Shown: positions 52,620 to 62,447 of the stretch, in pieces
How the letters are laid out: the number at the start of each line of letters is the position of its first letter
Position numbering within the stretch: position 1 is the first letter of the stretch
Source of the DNA: an uncultured Paenibacillus sp.
Lineage (GTDB): Bacteria; Bacillota; Bacilli; Paenibacillales; Paenibacillaceae
Direction: 5' to 3'
Assembly (NCBI GenBank): GCA_937895345.1
Contig: CALAWP010000073.1
Coordinates: 228,053 to 292,052, forward strand
Length of the DNA: 64,000 nt
The notes under the pieces: generated by a model
Told to the model about the DNA's origin: nothing
What the model saw: only the letters and a program-made list of their open reading frames with translations
Database searches by the model: none
Translations under genes and position numbers: made by a program

Positions 52620-54539
52620 TTATTTCGCTCGCAAAATTTTCGTCCACAGCTCGCCGTCCTCGTAACCGAGGCGCCAGGCGGCAACGCCGGCCAAGTCGTA
52701 TTTTTTGGCGATGGCGATGCGGGCGAGCACCGTTTGCTCCGTTTCGGCCCAGAACACATGCGTATAACCGTCTTTGACATACGTATATTTCGTCTGGCCG
52801 GATACGGGGTCGAATTGGCCTTGCGCTCCCGTCTCTTGAATGAGCTTCGGCAAATCCTTCATCAGCAGCGCGCGGTTGTCTACCATGGCGCCGCCGCTGT
52901 CGAGCCTCCATTCCCGGACGTAGAACGGGATGCCCAGCATTAGCTTGCTGCGGGGGATGCCGTAGTCCAGAAACTGCTTGACGCCTTCCTCGGTCCACGC
53001 CAATCCGGCCACCGAGCCGGGCTTGTCGCTGCCGCGCCAATGCTCGTCGTAGGCCATAATGATGATCGTGTCGACGATGTCGGCCAGAGCGGCATGATCG
53101 TAAGCCGTCAGATGATTCCAGCTGACGCTGCCGCGTGGAAGGTCGATGGACACTTTAAGTTTTTGGGCGTGCGCCGCGGCCGTCAGCTCCTTGACGAAGG
53201 CGGTGTAAGCCGCCCGGTCCGCGCCCGCGACTTCCTCGAAGTCGAGGTTGACGCCGTACGCGCCGATATCGGACAACCGGTTGACAAGAGAAGAGATAAA
53301 TAATTGCCTTGCTTCCTTATCGGCCAGAAACTGCGTCGTCAATTGCCGGTTGAATCCGTTATGAACGAGAGGCATCGTCAGGATGCCGCGATCTTTAAGC
53401 ATTTGCACGACGGCCGGATCGGACGAGTCCCGCAGCGTACCGTCGGCCGACGTCAATTCGAACCAGGTCGGCGAGTCGATGTCGAGCCCTTGCGTATTGC
53501 CGACATGACTCATTATCGTGCTTGCGGCGCTGGAGCCGTTCCAACCCAATATCATAAAGGAGGATTCGTTGCTCCATACGTTGCGGCCGTCGGCATTGCG
53601 AACCGAGGAGCCGGCGAAGCCTTTGGCGTAATCGATCGCGTTGGCCAATTGGTTGAACGCTTTGAGCGAGCGGCCGTTTTGATACACCTGCCAATACGGA
53701 ATACCGGACCATAACGTCGTATCGCCGCGTTTCACTTCGGCCAGGTACAACGTTTTGGCATGTTGAATGGCGGCATGCAGCCCGACGAAAGTCCGTACGG
53801 CCTTTCCGTTCTGAACGACCTCGTATTGCGGCACGTTCGAATGGACAACCTTGCCGGTCTTCGTATTGACTACTTCGCTGCCCGGCCATTGATTGGAAGC
53901 CATGATGGCCAGCTTCAGGAACGAATGCGCCGCCGCGCCCTCCGCCGGCTCGCCGTTTACGGTCAGCCTATAGACAGGCTCGGCTTTTTTTTGCGCCAGC
54001 CGCTGGGCGTCGGTTAAGTTGTCCCAGATCCATTCGTTTGAGTTCAGGTCGACAATATGGGCGTTGCTCCATTTTTTCGCCTCTTTTTTCGCCTCGTCCA
54101 ACGTTTGAAACGACCATTCCGGCTTCGTGTCATCTCCCTGATATAGCCGAAATTTGGCGTAGGTGCCGTAAGTCCAGCCGATCGAATCCAGGTTGCGGAT
54201 ATGGGCGTCTCTCATTGACTTGGCAAGCGCCAGCGCTTGCTCGTATGTACGGAATTCCCATTTGGCATTGGACGATCCGTTCTGATACACCTTGTACTTC
54301 GGGAAGTTATTCCATACCCACTTGCGGTCCGGAATCGTCTCCACATGGCTGTAAGCGAAATATTTGGCGTAAGCGACCGCTTGCGCTTCATTGGAGAATT
54401 CCTTCAGAGCGCGGTCGCTTTGGTACACGCGGTACTTCGTCATTTTGCCTGCGGCGGCTTGCGACGCCTGGACAGGGGACAGACATGCCAGCAGCACGGC
54501 CGTCAGAAGCACGGTCCACCATTTTAATGTTTTGGACAT
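52620..54539 (-). CDS. Secreted GH18 glycoside hydrolase-like protein with five N-terminal repeats
   Basis: 639 aa. Signal peptide 1-29 (cleavage near QASQAA). Repeats of about 55-60 residues, each with YxVYQ-G, an Ala/Lys helix and a closing Trp: about 35-80, 82-133, 134-188, then a spacer, and two more at about 245-300 and 301-350. GH18 domain about 355-639: VNLDFEEV carries the proton-donor Glu; the first Asp of DxxDxDxE is Tyr, as in some YaaH/SleL-like members; also IIMAYDEHW and WAETEQT. Relatives act on chitin or spore cortex peptidoglycan. The repeats probably bind the wall or a polymer but are not a module I can name. Confidence 0.9.
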   Translation of the reverse strand: MSKTLKWWTVLLTAVLLACLSPVQASQAAAGKMTKYRVYQSDRALKEFSNEAQAVAYAKYFAYSHVETIPDRKWVWNNFPKYKVYQNGSSNAKWEFRTYEQALALAKSMRDAHIRNLDSIGWTYGTYAKFRLYQGDDTKPEWSFQTLDEAKKEAKKWSNAHIVDLNSNEWIWDNLTDAQRLAQKKAEPVYRLTVNGEPAEGAAAHSFLKLAIMASNQWPGSEVVNTKTGKVVHSNVPQYEVVQNGKAVRTFVGLHAAIQHAKTLYLAEVKRGDTTLWSGIPYWQVYQNGRSLKAFNQLANAIDYAKGFAGSSVRNADGRNVWSNESSFMILGWNGSSAASTIMSHVGNTQGLDIDSPTWFELTSADGTLRDSSDPAVVQMLKDRGILTMPLVHNGFNRQLTTQFLADKEARQLFISSLVNRLSDIGAYGVNLDFEEVAGADRAAYTAFVKELTAAAHAQKLKVSIDLPRGSVSWNHLTAYDHAALADIVDTIIIMAYDEHWRGSDKPGSVAGLAWTEEGVKQFLDYGIPRSKLMLGIPFYVREWRLDSGGAMVDNRALLMKDLPKLIQETGAQGQFDPVSGQTKYTYVKDGYTHVFWAETEQTVLARIAIAKKYDLAGVAAWRLGYEDGELWTKILRAK

Positions 54540-54646
54540 ACGGGTCCGATCACTCTCCTCTCAAAGTCTATCTATTAGACGCATAAGGAAGAGGGAGAGT
54601 TGCTCCGAAGAAGCGAAGAAATATATGACAATTCGGCAGAAAAGCG

Positions 54647-54682
54647 AAAAAAACCTCCGCCTTCCTCAAAGGGAAGGGGAGG
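54647..54682 (-). terminator. Terminator of the Tim44-like/DUF2653 pair
   Basis: Read on the minus strand: CCTCC-CCTTCC, loop, GGAAGG-CGGAGG, then TTTTTTT. Confidence 0.8.
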
Positions 54683-54713
54683 GTGATTACCTGCTTGCAA
54701 AATTGATGGCGAT

Positions 54714-55001
54714 CTAATCCGCGATTTCCGCCCAAAATTCGCCGGTTTCTTCCGAAGCGTCGAGCTTGATGTCCGAGCGGAACACTCTTCGATTGTACTG
54801 GCTCCACATATACTGCTCGATCGCTTCCAGAAGATTGGCTTCGATCAAATATTGGCTTCGGCCCTGCACCCACATTTCGGCGGTAAAGCCGTATTCTTCA
54901 TCCCAGGACAGCTGGACTTCGATGTCGGTGGGCTGAATGCCTCTTCTTTGCGCGGTATGCAGGCATACCGCATTAATGATTTCGTCGGTGTAGATGCGCA
55001 T
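54714..55001 (-). CDS. YxcD-like protein (DUF2653)
   Basis: 95 aa, acidic, soluble. The start MRIYTDEIINAVCLHTAQ and the middle LSWDEEYGFTAEMWVQGR fit DUF2653, including B. subtilis YxcD. No known activity. Its start lies 2 bases after the stop of the upstream membrane-protein gene, so the two are co-transcribed and probably co-translated. Confidence 0.85.
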   Translation of the reverse strand: MRIYTDEIINAVCLHTAQRRGIQPTDIEVQLSWDEEYGFTAEMWVQGRSQYLIEANLLEAIEQYMWSQYNRRVFRSDIKLDASEETGEFWAEIAD

Positions 55002-55003
55002 CC

Positions 55004-55435
55004 TTAGCCGGCTCTCCGGTCATCGGGCGTATTCTTTTTGCTCTTGAGATAAACGAACGCGACGCGGATCAGCATAATAATCGCAAAGATCGCCAACAGG
55101 TTGACCATCAGCCCCAAAATTTCGCCGAAAGCGCCCATGTTCGCGAACATGCCGCCGAACAGCAAGCCGGCCAGTCCGCCCAGCATCAGGCCTTTCATCA
55201 GACCGCTTCCGCCAAACATACCGCCGGCTTTGTTCGGCGTGGCCGCGCCGGTGCCGGCTTTGGTGCCGGGGTTCGTCTGGTTCACGTTATCCGACTTGTT
55301 CGGCTGCTGCGTGTAGCTTTGCTTAGGCGATTTAATGCCCCCGCCGCGTCTTGCGTCCGCGGAATCTGCGAATGCGATCAAGCCGATCGACAGAAACAGC
55401 GTCAACGCCATGGACAGCAACAATCCCTTTTTCAT
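55004..55435 (-). CDS. Small exported membrane protein with Gly-rich segment (Tim44-like type)
   Basis: 143 aa. Signal sequence 1-23, a Gln/Asn/Thr/Gly-rich linker (PKQSYTQQPNKSDN), a Gly/Met/Leu-rich amphipathic segment (GLMKGLMLGGLAGLLFGGMF), a transmembrane helix about 108-130, and a basic cytosolic tail. The layout resembles Tim44-domain-containing small membrane proteins that sit with yxcD-type genes in Bacillales. AGGAGGAG precedes ATG 55435; the frame is open for a further 220 codons upstream without support. Confidence 0.8.
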   Translation of the reverse strand: MKKGLLLSMALTLFLSIGLIAFADSADARRGGGIKSPKQSYTQQPNKSDNVNQTNPGTKAGTGAATPNKAGGMFGGSGLMKGLMLGGLAGLLFGGMFANMGAFGEILGLMVNLLAIFAIIMLIRVAFVYLKSKKNTPDDRRAG

Positions 55436-55546
55436 CTTGCGCGTCTCCTCCTGCATTAGCTGAGTATAGATTGATATCGTCTTGCAATACGGATAAGATA
55501 GTCGGGAGGTTTCATATTTCTTAAAAAATATTTTGGAGGATTTGTC

Positions 55547-56095
55547 GTGAGCAAATATCCTGATCCTTATATTGCCTATTTGGTGGAATTTCATGCAACG
55601 AGAGATTTTTTCGAATGCCACGAGCTGCTGGAGGAGCATTGGAAGGAGCATCCGGATGACGGCCTGTCTGCGATTTGGGTGGGCCTGATTCAATTGGCTG
55701 TCGGGCTGTACCATGAACGGCGCGGCAACTTGCGGGGGGCGGCCAAGCTGTTCGCAGGCGCTCTGGAGCGGTTGTCCGCGGAGGAGCCGGCACGGGTCGG
55801 GCTGTCGAAGGAGGAGCTCGTTCGCAGCCTGGAGCGGAGAAGGTCCGCGGCGGAATCCGGCGCGGCGGCAAACGGATATCGGGATATGAATCTGGAAATT
55901 GCAGATCCGGAGCTGGCCGCCGCGTGCGCGCGGCTGTGCGCTGCGCGGGGATTGGAATGGGGGACGCCAAGCGATATGGGCGACGCCGAGCTGATTCACC
56001 GCCACAGCCGGAGAGACCGCTCCGGCGTCGTCGCGGCGCGACGGGCGGCTTTGCTGCTGAAAGGCCGCGGAAACGGCTTCGGGAGGAAGGGGTAA
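55547..56095 (+). CDS. DUF309-family protein
   Basis: 182 aa. The DUF309 core is at about 8-75: DPYIAYLVEFHATRDFFECHELLEEHWKEH as seen in two parts (residues 6-24 and 25-36), then WVGLIQLAVGLYHERRGN. It folds as a small helical bundle with conserved His and Glu; the function is unknown. The C-terminal 85 residues are charged and not conserved in the family as far as I know. Starts with GTG 55547 behind TTGGAGGA. Convergent with the YqkB-like gene. Confidence 0.87.
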   Translation: MSKYPDPYIAYLVEFHATRDFFECHELLEEHWKEHPDDGLSAIWVGLIQLAVGLYHERRGNLRGAAKLFAGALERLSAEEPARVGLSKEELVRSLERRRSAAESGAAANGYRDMNLEIADPELAAACARLCAARGLEWGTPSDMGDAELIHRHSRRDRSGVVAARRAALLLKGRGNGFGRKG

Positions 56096-56173
56096 GCGGC
56101 CCAAGCCCTGTTTGCCTCGCGCTTCAGCTCCCGGCCGGCGCCGCTAATGCCGCCGGGTTCCGCTGCGGCTCGC

Positions 56174-56494
56174 TTATTGCGTTACAAAACGAAGATTGGT
56201 CGTATAAATTTGATTGTCGCTTTTTAAGGAGAAGCTGTTGCCGGCAGGCTGGTAGTCGATGCGCATATGCGGTTCGTAATAGACTTCGTGCCGGGGCTCG
56301 TACACGAAGGACAACGGTTCTCCTTCGGCGATAACGTCGTCTGCGGTAAGCTCGTCGACCAGCTGCAGCACGGGCACGCCGCTGACGACGCAGCCGCAGC
56401 CTTCCGTATCGTGCAAGAGCTTCAGCTTCTTGCCGCTTTCGTTCAAGTAGGGACGGAGCTTGGCGACGGCGGCTTCAGTAAACGTAATTTTCAT
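56174..56494 (-). CDS. YqkB-like iron-sulfur cluster biosynthesis family protein
   Basis: 106 aa with the HesB/IscA-like fold (Fe-S_biosyn). Start MKITFTEAAVAKLRPYL and the motif HDTEGCGCVVSGV are like B. subtilis YqkB; the Cys pair GCGC is present but the C-terminal CxC of true A-type carriers is absent. A role as cluster carrier is therefore doubtful. AAGGAGAG precedes ATG 56494. Confidence 0.88.
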   Translation of the reverse strand: MKITFTEAAVAKLRPYLNESGKKLKLLHDTEGCGCVVSGVPVLQLVDELTADDVIAEGEPLSFVYEPRHEVYYEPHMRIDYQPAGNSFSLKSDNQIYTTNLRFVTQ

Positions 56495-56648
56495 AGGCAG
56501 TCCTCTCCTTCGGGCAGTTGCGCGCGTGAAGGCCGCAGGTTTAAGATGATTATATGAAGCGGAGGCTTCAAGATCAAGCGCCGCCTCCGGCGACACTCCG
56601 CAGCAAGCGGGTTCGCGGGAGGCCGTACATAGTGAAGGAGCGATGGCG

Positions 56649-58160
56649 ATGACGGCTGCCAACGGCACTTTGGAAAAGTTTAAGGAAACGGTCAAAAAAA
56701 TAGCCAGTTACAACGAAGCGCTTGGCGTGTTGTATTGGGATTTGCGAACGGGCGCTCCCCGCAAAGGGATGGATGCGCGTTCGGAAGCGATCGGCGCGTT
56801 GTCCGGCGATATGTTCAAGCTGGCCACTTCGCCCGAGCTCGGCGAGCAGCTTGCCGCTTTGGAGGAGAAGGACACCTATGACGGTTTGTCGGAAATCGAC
56901 CGGCGGCTCGTTGAGGAAACCCGCAAAGAATACGACCGGAGCGTCAAAATTCCGCCGAAGCTGTACCAGGAGTACGTCGTTGCCGCTTCCCAATCCGAAT
57001 CCAAGTGGGAGGAGGCGAAGGGAGCCGACGATTACGCCGGTTTTCAGCCTTATCTGGACAAAGTGATCGGCTACACGAATCAATTCATCGATTTGTGGGG
57101 AGCCAAGGCGACAAGGTACGATACGCTGCTCGATCAATACGAGCCGGGCATGACGGTGGCGGAGCTGGACAGGGTTTTCGGGGGGCTGCGCCGACAGCTT
57201 GTTCCTTTGGCGGCGGCCATTGCGGCTTCGCCTCATCAGCCGGACACTTCCTTTTTGCAAGGGACGTTCGACAAGGCTGCGCAAAAGGACTTCAGCCTGT
57301 ATATGCTGAAGCAAATGGGCTACGATTTCGAGGCGGGGCGTCTTGACGAAAGCGTGCATCCGTTTGCGACGGGCTTGAATCCCGGCGACGTCCGGATTAC
57401 GACCCGCTATTTGGACAACGACGTCACCAGCGCGCTGTTCGGCACGATCCATGAAGGGGGCCACGCCCTTTACGAGCAGAACATTATGAAGGAATTGATC
57501 GGAACGACGCTGTGCGGCGGAACGTCGATGGGCATTCACGAATCGCAGTCCCGCTTCTGGGAAAATGTGATCGGAAGGAGCCGTCCGTTCTGGGACCGCT
57601 ATTTCGGCGAGCTGCAGTCGCGCTTTCCCGGCCGGCTGGAGGTAAGCACGGATCAGTTTTACCGCGGCAACAATACGGTGAAGCCTTCTCTGATTCGAAT
57701 CGAGGCCGACGAGCTGACCTACAATCTTCATATTATTATTCGTTACGAGATGGAGAAGCTGATCTTCAACGAAGGGTTGAAGACGTCCGATTTGCCTTCG
57801 GTATGGAACGAGAAATATAAGGAATATTTGGGCGTCGTGCCGGCGAACGACGCCGAAGGGGTGCTGCAGGACGTGCACTGGTCCGGAGGAGCGTTTGGTT
57901 ATTTCCCTTCGTATTCGCTGGGCAACATGTATGCGGCCCAATTTGCGGACACGATGGAGCGGGAGCTGGACGGCATGTGGGACCTGGTGCGCCGCGGCGA
58001 TCTGCTGCCGATCATGGATTGGCTGACGGACCGGATTTACCGGTTCGGCAAGCTGCGCACGCCTTCGGAGCTTATTTTGTCCGTCACGGGCAAGCCGCTC
58101 GATCCGCAGCATCTAGTCGACTACTTGACCGAAAAGTATACCGATATTTACAAGCTGTAA
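56649..58160 (+). CDS. M32-family metallocarboxypeptidase (thermostable carboxypeptidase 1)
   Basis: 503 aa, the standard length. Zinc site HEGGHALYE (HExxH) near residue 270 and the downstream Glu in HESQSRFWEN; other family landmarks are SYNEALGVLYWDLRTGAP, DVRITTRYL and HWSGGAFGYFPSYSLGN. It removes C-terminal residues of broad specificity, in the cytoplasm. ATG 56649 is preferred because AAGGAG is 8 bases ahead; ATG 56643 would leave 2. Single-gene unit with a terminator. Confidence 0.96.
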   Translation: MTAANGTLEKFKETVKKIASYNEALGVLYWDLRTGAPRKGMDARSEAIGALSGDMFKLATSPELGEQLAALEEKDTYDGLSEIDRRLVEETRKEYDRSVKIPPKLYQEYVVAASQSESKWEEAKGADDYAGFQPYLDKVIGYTNQFIDLWGAKATRYDTLLDQYEPGMTVAELDRVFGGLRRQLVPLAAAIAASPHQPDTSFLQGTFDKAAQKDFSLYMLKQMGYDFEAGRLDESVHPFATGLNPGDVRITTRYLDNDVTSALFGTIHEGGHALYEQNIMKELIGTTLCGGTSMGIHESQSRFWENVIGRSRPFWDRYFGELQSRFPGRLEVSTDQFYRGNNTVKPSLIRIEADELTYNLHIIIRYEMEKLIFNEGLKTSDLPSVWNEKYKEYLGVVPANDAEGVLQDVHWSGGAFGYFPSYSLGNMYAAQFADTMERELDGMWDLVRRGDLLPIMDWLTDRIYRFGKLRTPSELILSVTGKPLDPQHLVDYLTEKYTDIYKL

Positions 58161-58211
58161 GGCGGAGTAAGGCAATCGAGCTGTAATATCATGAAGCTTT
58201 ACATCGGGGCA

Positions 58212-58256
58212 GCCCGGAGATCCAAGGTCGTTGACCTGCGATTTCCGGGCTTTTTG
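58212..58256 (+). terminator. Rho-independent terminator of the carboxypeptidase gene
   Basis: AGCCCGGA (58212-58219) pairs with TCCGGGCT (58245-58252), with an inner AGGTC-GTT-GACCT stem; TTTTT follows. Confidence 0.85.
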
Positions 58257-58356
58257 TTGCGGGATCCTTTTGCGGGACGGGCCTTCTATCACCGCCAGGC
58301 CTCCTGATGCATAGGCTGTTTACATCTACTTATGCAATGGGCAGGAGGAATCGACT

Positions 58357-59367
58357 ATGAAAAGAAGAGTGTTCACGCCGCTGCTCCTGGCTGCGGCGTT
58401 GATCGCCGCGGCGATGTTTGCCGGCTGCGGGAACGGGAGCGCGGACAAGACGAAAGTGAGAATCGGCGAAGTGACCCGTTCGTTGTTTTACGCCCCGCAA
58501 TACGTTGCGATTGAAAAAGGTTTTTTTGAAGAGGAAGGTTTGGAGGTCGATTTGCAGACGACGCCGGGCGGCGACAAAACGATGACCGCGCTGCTGTCGA
58601 ACGCGATTGACGTGGCGCTGGTCGGGTCGGAAACGTCAATCTACGTCTTCCAGCAGGGCACGGACGATCCCGTCATCAATTTTGCCCAGCTCACGCAGAC
58701 GGACGGCACCTTCCTGGTTGCCCGCGAGCAAAACGACAGCTTTCAATTCGACGAGCTGAAAGGGGCGGTATTTCTCGGTCAACGCAAGGGAGGCATGCCG
58801 CAAATGGCGGGAGAGTTCGCGCTCAAAAAGCACGGCATCGATCCGCACGGCGATCTGGAGCTGATCCAGAACGTCGATTTTGCCAACATCGCGGCCGCAT
58901 TTTCGTCCGGCACGGGCGATTACGTGCAGCTGTTCGAGCCGACGGCGTCGATCTTCGAAAAGGAAGGCAGAGGATATGTCGTCGCTTCCTTCGGCACCGA
59001 GAGCGGCCTTCTGCCTTACACCGTCTTTATGGCCAAAAACAGCTTTATCGAGAAAAACGAAAAAACGATTCAGTCGTTCACGAATGCCGTCTACAAAGCG
59101 CAACGCTGGGTGGCGGACCACTCGGCTGAGGAAATTGCGGATGCGGTGCTGCCGTACTTTGAGAACGTGGACCGTGAAATTTTGATCAGCTCGATCGACC
59201 GGTACAAAAGCCAAGGCTCCTTCGCCGCCGATCCGATCGTCGACGAGGCCGAATGGAACAATTTGCTGGACGTCATGACAAGCGCCGGAGAATTGAGCAA
59301 GCGTACAGAGCACGGCGAAATCGTAAATACCGATTTTGCGCAAGCCGCGATCGACTCGTCGAAATAA
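58357..59367 (+). CDS. SsuA/ThiY-type ABC solute-binding lipoprotein
   Basis: 336 aa. Lipobox AMFAGC (residues about 19-24), then an NMT1/SsuA-like fold: RSLFYAPQYVAIEKGFFEEEG as split at residues 40-50 and 51-61, and GGDKTMTALLSN, VGSETSIYVF. Family members bind sulfonates, taurine, nitrate or thiamine precursors; no residue here fixes the choice. Followed by matching ATPase and permease genes, so the unit is complete. Confidence 0.92.
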   Translation: MKRRVFTPLLLAAALIAAAMFAGCGNGSADKTKVRIGEVTRSLFYAPQYVAIEKGFFEEEGLEVDLQTTPGGDKTMTALLSNAIDVALVGSETSIYVFQQGTDDPVINFAQLTQTDGTFLVAREQNDSFQFDELKGAVFLGQRKGGMPQMAGEFALKKHGIDPHGDLELIQNVDFANIAAAFSSGTGDYVQLFEPTASIFEKEGRGYVVASFGTESGLLPYTVFMAKNSFIEKNEKTIQSFTNAVYKAQRWVADHSAEEIADAVLPYFENVDREILISSIDRYKSQGSFAADPIVDEAEWNNLLDVMTSAGELSKRTEHGEIVNTDFAQAAIDSSK

Positions 59368-59397
59368 ACGGCTGCCCGAACGGGAGGAGGCGATAGG

Positions 59398-60184
<787 letters not shown>

Positions 60185-60195
<11 letters not shown>

Positions 60196-61075
60196 GCGGC
60201 GAGAGTTGCATCATGAGCAGAAGGCAAGCGCATCCGCCTTGGCCGACCCGGACGGCCGGAGCCGGAGGGAAAGTCTGCTGCAGCGGCTTCACGGCTCGCA
60301 CAAGCGAAAGTCGCGGAGGACGTCGGCCGCCGTCGGCGCGACCCAGCTCGCGGTGCTTGTCCTGTTTATCGGCTTATGGGAGGCGGCAGGCCGAAACCAT
60401 TGGATCGATCCCCTCCTGTTCAGCTATCCGACCAAGCTGTTCGATCAGCTGTACCGGACGATGGCGGACGGCTCGATATGGCCGCATATCGGCATAACGG
60501 TATCGGAAACGGTGCTCGGCTTTGTGCTCGGGACGCTGACGGGCACCGCGATCGCCGCCTTGCTCTGGTGGTTTCCGTTTTTGTCGCGGGTATGCGATCC
60601 CTATCTCGTCGTGCTCAACAGCATGCCGAAGGTGGCGCTCGGCCCGATTTTTATCGTCGGGCTCGGTCCGGGGATGACCTCGATCGTGGCGATTACGCTT
60701 TCGGTCACCGTCATCATTACGACGATCAACATTTACAACCGGTTCAGGGAAATCGACGACGGCTACATCAAGGTCGTCCGGCTGTTCGGCGCATCGCGCG
60801 GGCAATTGTTCCGGCATGTCATCCTGCCCGGTTCGTTCCCGGTCATTATCGCGACGCTGAAGGTCAACGTCGGTCTGGCCTGGATCGGCGTCATCGTGGG
60901 AGAATTTCTGGTCGCCAGGCTCGGACTCGGGTATTTGATCATTTACGGCTTCCAGGTGTTCAACTTTACGCTGGTGCTTTCCAGTCTTGTGGTCATTGCC
61001 GCGGTTGCCGCCGTGATGTACCAGCTGGTCGCGGCGCTGGAGCGCAAGTTGACGGAGGGCTGGCGCGAACGTTAG
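60185..61075 (+). CDS. ABC transporter permease (SsuC/TauC type)
   Basis: 296 aa. A basic cytosolic N-terminus of about 50 residues, then six transmembrane helices; EAA loop DDGYIKVVRLFGASRGQLF; ALGPIFIVGLGPGM upstream of it is typical of this branch. ATG 60185 lies 5 bases after GGGGAGGTGA and inside the end of the ATPase gene. Confidence 0.95.
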
Positions 61076-61116
61076 GATGGGAATATTAACTTCCTACTGA
61101 CGAAAGGGTCGGCTGT

Positions 61117-62094
61117 ATGGGCATTCGGGTGATCAAGACGGCGGCGGCCGCCATCGCGGCCATTTATACCGCGCATTATATCGGGCTGGAGCCGGCGTTG
61201 TACGCCGGCATGCTTGCCATTCTCGGCGTCGAGGTGACGCGGATGAAGGGGCTGAAAAGCGCCGTTATCCGGCTGGTCGCCTCGGTGCTGGGACTTTTTT
61301 TCGCATCGCTCGTCTTTACGTTGTTCGGCTTTCATTATTGGGCGGTCGCCGTATTTATAATGGCCGCGTTTCCGATTATGGCCCGATTTCAATTGAAGGA
61401 CGGCATCGTGACCAGCTCCGTCATCGTCTTTCAATTGTTCACCCATGGCGAAGTGACGACGGCCATTATTCAAAATCAGATTTTGCTGCTTCTTGTCGGG
61501 CTGGGTTGGGCGACGGTCATCAATTTTGCGTATATGCCGAACGACGACAAGGAGCTTCGCGAGCTGAAGGAAGACATCGAACGGGATCTGGGCACGATAT
61601 TCGGACAAATGGCGCTTACGCTGCGCGATCCGAAACATATTTGGAACGGGGGAGAGCTGCTTCGGCTGCACAAGGCGATCGAGGATGGGGAGCGGCGAAC
61701 GGTCCGCCATCTGGAAAACCGGTTTTGGAGCGCCAATCGGTATTGGTCCTCTTACTTTGAAATGAGACGCCAGCAGCTGGACGCGGTGCAGCATATGCTG
61801 GCCGAAGTCGCGCTCGTTTACGAAAAGGTGCCGCAGGGCGAGACGATCGCGGAAATGCTGGAAGGGCTGGCGGGGGACGTGAAGTCCGACGTGTACCGAG
61901 GTCTGGCGGAGCAAAACGTGTTCGAGCTGACCCGGTCGTTTCGAACGATGGAGCTGCCCAAATCCCGGGAGGAATTCGAGGTGCGGGCGGCGCTGCTTAT
62001 GCTGCTGCACGAGGTCGAGAGGTATTTGGCGGTGGCCAAGCGGCTGAAGAAAAAGTCGGAGGAGCCCGATAAAGCGGCCAAATCGACGGGGTAA
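61117..62094 (+). CDS. Aromatic acid exporter family protein (YqjA-like, DUF939)
   Basis: 325 aa. Four or five N-terminal transmembrane helices (residues 1-140: IKTAAAAIAAIYTAHYIGL, GMLAILGVEVTRMKGL, SAVIRLVASVLGLFFASL) and a helical cytosolic C-terminal domain (150-325) rich in Glu, Arg and Leu. This two-part layout is that of B. subtilis YqjA and the ArAE_1/FUSC-like family. Substrate unproven. It lies 41 bases after the importer permease, but a separate promoter cannot be excluded. Confidence 0.9.
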   Translation: MGIRVIKTAAAAIAAIYTAHYIGLEPALYAGMLAILGVEVTRMKGLKSAVIRLVASVLGLFFASLVFTLFGFHYWAVAVFIMAAFPIMARFQLKDGIVTSSVIVFQLFTHGEVTTAIIQNQILLLLVGLGWATVINFAYMPNDDKELRELKEDIERDLGTIFGQMALTLRDPKHIWNGGELLRLHKAIEDGERRTVRHLENRFWSANRYWSSYFEMRRQQLDAVQHMLAEVALVYEKVPQGETIAEMLEGLAGDVKSDVYRGLAEQNVFELTRSFRTMELPKSREEFEVRAALLMLLHEVERYLAVAKRLKKKSEEPDKAAKSTG

Positions 62095-62108
62095 ATCCGG
62101 AACGACGG

Positions 62109-62206
62109 CGCTCGCACGGAACAAAGCCGCTCGAACGCTCTCACGCTCGCACGGAACAAAGCCGCTCGAACGCTCTCACGCTCGCACGGAACAAAGCCGC
62201 TCGAAC
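62109..62206 (+). repeat. Tandem repeat, 35-bp unit, 2.8 copies
   Basis: Units begin at 62109, 62144 and 62179 with CGCTCGCACGGAACA; two full units and 28 bases of a third are identical, then the sequence diverges. It lies 14 bases after the stop of the yqjA-like gene. No spacers, so it is not CRISPR. From 62207 to 62405 I see nothing definite. Confidence 0.95.
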
Positions 62207-62405
62207 GGATCGGTCCGACCGCGTCCCGCAAGCTTCGAAATTGTCTTTCATATTTGCAGCGGCCTGCGAATATAGTGTTACCAGTAGAACGCTTAAGGAC
62301 GGCAATTTCGTAAAGTCTCTTGCGCGGGATGGAGCTTGTTGGCGGGGACAGGTAAATTTATTCCGTTTACGCTGGCCCGTTTAATCAACAAACGCCTATG
62401 TCCTG

Positions 62406-62413
62406 CATACACT
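62406..62413 (+). promoter_or_regulatory. Sigma-E-like -10 element of cotE
   Basis: CATACACT fits the sigma-E -10 consensus CATACANT at each defined base and starts 42 bases before the cotE start codon. No convincing -35 (GNATATT-like) is found at 13-15 bases upstream. CATANNNTA of sigma-K is partly met too. B. subtilis cotE uses both sigma-E and sigma-K promoters. Confidence 0.5.
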
Positions 62414-62447
62414 TTAATTGAATGATTGTATGGAGGAGGTTAAGTCA

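Noticed and set aside
62109..62206. CRISPR array
   Set aside because: The units are contiguous and identical over the full 35-bp period, so there are no spacers; no cas genes nearby.
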